Assembly: GCF_003572205.1 (NCBI RefSeq)
Contig: NZ_QXNY01000003.1
Location: 248,001-312,000 of the forward strand
Origin: Algihabitans albus
GTDB lineage: Bacteria; Pseudomonadota; Alphaproteobacteria; Kiloniellales; DSM-21159
DNA length: 64,000 bases
Direction: 5' to 3'
Part shown: positions 62,113-64,000 of the stretch, piece by piece
Layout: every line of letters begins with the position of its first letter
How positions within the stretch are numbered: the stretch's first letter is position 1
The notes under the pieces: model-generated
Seen by the model: the letters and a program-made list of their open reading frames with translations, nothing else
Databases searched by the model: none
Told to the model about the DNA's origin: nothing
Position numbers and translations under genes: made by a program

Positions 62113-64000
62113 GTGCCGAAAGACAGCACGACCCCAGATAGCACGACTCCTGACGGCACCGCTCAAGCGGTATCGGCTATCAAGACGCTGACCCAGACAA
62201 CCGGGACCGACGGGCAGACATGGCTCGATCGAGTCATCATCAGAGTCGGCGCGCCCGTCAGTCTGCTCTTCGCCTTCGCCACCGCGATTTCGATCTACGA
62301 GATCGTTCTGCGTCACTTTTTCAACGCCCCCACTATCTGGGCGCATGAGACCGTCATCGCTCTCGTCGCCTTTTGTTATCTTTACGGCGGTATGCTGTGT
62401 CTGGCCCGCGACCGGCACATCCGCATCGGCTTGATCTACTTCAGCACCGACGGCGGAACCCGGCGCCTGCTCGACGCTGTGAATGCCCTCCTCGCGCTGC
62501 TGTTCGCCGTCGCGATCGCCTATGCCGCCTGGACCATGACCGAGCGCGCCTGGTTCGCTCCCGGCGGGGATATCCGACTGGAACGAACCGGATCGGCTTG
62601 GAATCCTCCGATCCCGGCCTTCGTGAAGCTGGCGCTCTTCGTCACGGCCATCGTCCTAGCTGCGCAGTCCATCGGCCACTTCCTGGCAGCCCTGCGCGGT
62701 CGCGGGCCGGGTCACGCAACGGGAAGCCGCCCCAACCCTGTCGCCCTACTCGGTATCGCGGCCGTGCTGGGCCTCCTGATCGTCGGCGCCGTCATTCTTT
62801 TTACGAACGGCCGCAGTCTGGGAATCGAGACCGGCTCCATCATGCTGGTCCTCGGCATCATGGTGATGATTCTGACCGGCATTCCACTGGCCTTCGTCAC
62901 GGGCCTGATCGGCGTGCTCTTCACCATAGCCTGGTTCGGAACCATGGGCGTCCCGCTGGTCTCCAGCCGGATCTACAGCTTCATCAACGAGTACGTCCTG
63001 GTCGCCATCCCGATGTTCGTGCTGATGGCGTCTCTGCTCGATCGCTCGGGAATGGCCCGGGATCTCTATGACGCCATGCGGCTGATCACGCGGCGGCTCA
63101 GAGGCGGTGTGGCGATCCAGACCTTGATCGCGGCGGTTTTCCTCGCGGCGCTGTCGGGCATCATCGGCGGCGAGATCGTACTGCTCGGCCTGCTGGCCTT
63201 GCCGCAGATGCTGCGGCTCGGCTATAGCCGGGCGCTTGCTATCGGCACCGTCTGTGCCGGCGGGTCGCTCGGCACGATGATCCCTCCATCGATCGTTTTG
63301 ATCGTCTACGGGCTCATCGCCAGCGTTTCCATCAGCGATCTCTTCCTGGCCACGGTGGTGCCCGGGCTGATGCTGGCGTCCTTTTACATCGTCTACATCT
63401 ACACCGTCTGCACCCTGCGCCCGGAAATGGCACCCGCCGTCTCGGCCGATGAGCAGGCGATGTCGTGGATGGAGATCTTCACCAAGATGAAGGGCGTGAT
63501 CCCGCCGCTGCTGGTGGCCTTCACCGTTCTGGGCTCGATCTACGGCGGGATTGCATCGGTCACGGAGGCGGCCTCGATGGGGGCCGTCGGCGTGCTGGTC
63601 TCCGCGATCATCCGACGCGAGGCGACCTGGGAGTTGATCAGCGGCGCCTTGAAGCAGACCCTCGAGACCTGCGGCATGATCATCTGGATCGGCCTTGGCG
63701 CTTCGGCGCTTGTCGGCGTCTACAACTTGATGGGCGGCAATCGTTTCATCGAAGGTCTGGTCCTGGACAGCGGTGCGTCCACCCTGGTGATCCTGCTCAT
63801 CATCATGGCGATCCTGCTGGTTCTGGGTCTCTTCATGGATTGGATCGGCATCGCGCTACTGACCATGCCCATCTTCGTGCCGATCATCATCCAACTCGGC
63901 CTGGACCCGATTTGGTTTGGCATCCTCTTCGCGATGAACATGCAGGTGTCCTACCTGTCGCCCCCCTTCGGACCGGCGGCCTTCTATCTGAAATCGGTCG
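62113..64000 (+). CDS. Fused TRAP permease DctQ-DctM (3' end outside window)
   Basis: Open frame from a GTG at 62113 (GGAGG 8 nt upstream) to the window edge, 629 codons and no stop. Residues about 35-205 form a four-helix DctQ-like part (FFNAPTIWAHETVIALVAFCYLYGG, ARDRHIRIGLIYF). A linker GRGPGHATGSRPNP joins it to the DctM part (ETGSIMLVLGIMVMILTGIPLAF, FVLMASLLDRSGM, CAGGSLGTMIPPSIVLIVYG, VTEAASMGAVG, LFMDWIGIALLTMPIFVPI, LSPPFGPAAFYLKSV). The Q/M order and fusion differ from the separate DctQ and DctM genes at 29.8-31.7 kb. The C-terminus is cut off by the window. Confidence 0.88.
   Translation, partial: MPKDSTTPDSTTPDGTAQAVSAIKTLTQTTGTDGQTWLDRVIIRVGAPVSLLFAFATAISIYEIVLRHFFNAPTIWAHETVIALVAFCYLYGGMLCLARDRHIRIGLIYFSTDGGTRRLLDAVNALLALLFAVAIAYAAWTMTERAWFAPGGDIRLERTGSAWNPPIPAFVKLALFVTAIVLAAQSIGHFLAALRGRGPGHATGSRPNPVALLGIAAVLGLLIVGAVILFTNGRSLGIETGSIMLVLGIMVMILTGIPLAFVTGLIGVLFTIAWFGTMGVPLVSSRIYSFINEYVLVAIPMFVLMASLLDRSGMARDLYDAMRLITRRLRGGVAIQTLIAAVFLAALSGIIGGEIVLLGLLALPQMLRLGYSRALAIGTVCAGGSLGTMIPPSIVLIVYGLIASVSISDLFLATVVPGLMLASFYIVYIYTVCTLRPEMAPAVSADEQAMSWMEIFTKMKGVIPPLLVAFTVLGSIYGGIASVTEAASMGAVGVLVSAIIRREATWELISGALKQTLETCGMIIWIGLGASALVGVYNLMGGNRFIEGLVLDSGASTLVILLIIMAILLVLGLFMDWIGIALLTMPIFVPIIIQLGLDPIWFGILFAMNMQVSYLSPPFGPAAFYLKSV

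Noticed and set aside
62373-63071. 232-residue plus-strand open frame
   Set aside because: Out of frame within the fused DctQM permease gene; the translation is Arg/Pro-rich shadow sequence.
1-64000. tRNA, rRNA, CRISPR arrays, insertion sequences, prophage genes
   Set aside because: I looked for them in intergenic stretches and found none; no transposase or integrase-like protein is encoded.

Overview
The window is GC-rich, densely coded DNA from what looks like a Gram-negative alphaproteobacterium. A Rhodospirillales/Kiloniellales-like marine or soil heterotroph is my guess, based on the LptF type, the many TRAP transporters, the TAXI/4TM-12TM permeases and the overlapping catabolic operons. 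I saw no rRNA, tRNA, CRISPR array, insertion sequence or prophage. Almost everything is acid uptake and CoA-ester catabolism.

Layout. 1-2.9 kb: end of lptF and a membrane-anchored nucleotide-sugar dehydratase. 2.9-7.4 kb: a flavin monooxygenase with an NTF2-like head and a lone molybdenum-hydroxylase large subunit. 7.5-13.6 kb: a six-gene operon (pxpA, biotin carrier, biotin carboxylase, pxpB, pxpC, bioY) with a divergent LysR regulator; together the subunits make the parts of a urea-carboxylase-like enzyme plus its own biotin importer. 13.6-20.4 kb: TAXI-TRAP transporter, HisD-family (HpsN-like) dehydrogenase and SDR, facing a LacI regulator with a clear LacI-type operator. 20.4-27.3 kb: TRAP permease, TAXI protein, ComC-like and SlcC-like 2-hydroxyacid dehydrogenases and an HpcH/HpaI aldolase, with a GntR/FCD gene and a perfect dyad. 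27.6-31.8 kb: zinc alcohol dehydrogenase and a DctPQM TRAP system. 31.9-42.5 kb: lipoate-ligase-like and PaaK-like ligases with a third TAXI-TRAP system, divergent from a family-I CoA-transferase pair, a CaiB/BaiF transferase and an AidB-like acyl-CoA dehydrogenase. 42.5-45.7 kb: unknown membrane protein, SDR, quinone reductase. 45.7-52.5 kb: thiolase/HMG-CoA-synthase-like/DUF35 trio, IclR regulator, acyl-CoA dehydrogenase, crotonase, nitronate monooxygenase-like protein. 52.6-60.5 kb: a tight eight-gene operon for aerobic 2-aminobenzoyl-CoA (anthranilate) or a related aryl-CoA pathway. 60.9-64 kb: a second DctP protein and a fused DctQM permease running off the end.

How it works together. 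Five TRAP systems (three TAXI, two DctP) feed separate CoA-linked or dehydrogenase-linked modules, each with its own local regulator. The most notable observations are: (i) a 15-bp dyad, TTTYRC-N3-GCRAAW, repeated at five places and apparently joining the IclR gene, the acyl-CoA dehydrogenase, the thiolase trio, the nitronate monooxygenase and the DctPQM importer into one regulon; (ii) an HMG-CoA-synthase-like protein in the trio that has lost all three catalytic residues (Glu, Cys and His read as Thr78, Thr110 and Gly226); (iii) a GctB-like subunit with Gly55 where the catalytic Glu should be; (iv) a Rid-family protein in the aminobenzoate operon with Met110 in place of the usual catalytic Arg; (v) strong hairpins placed just after four TRAP solute-binding protein genes.
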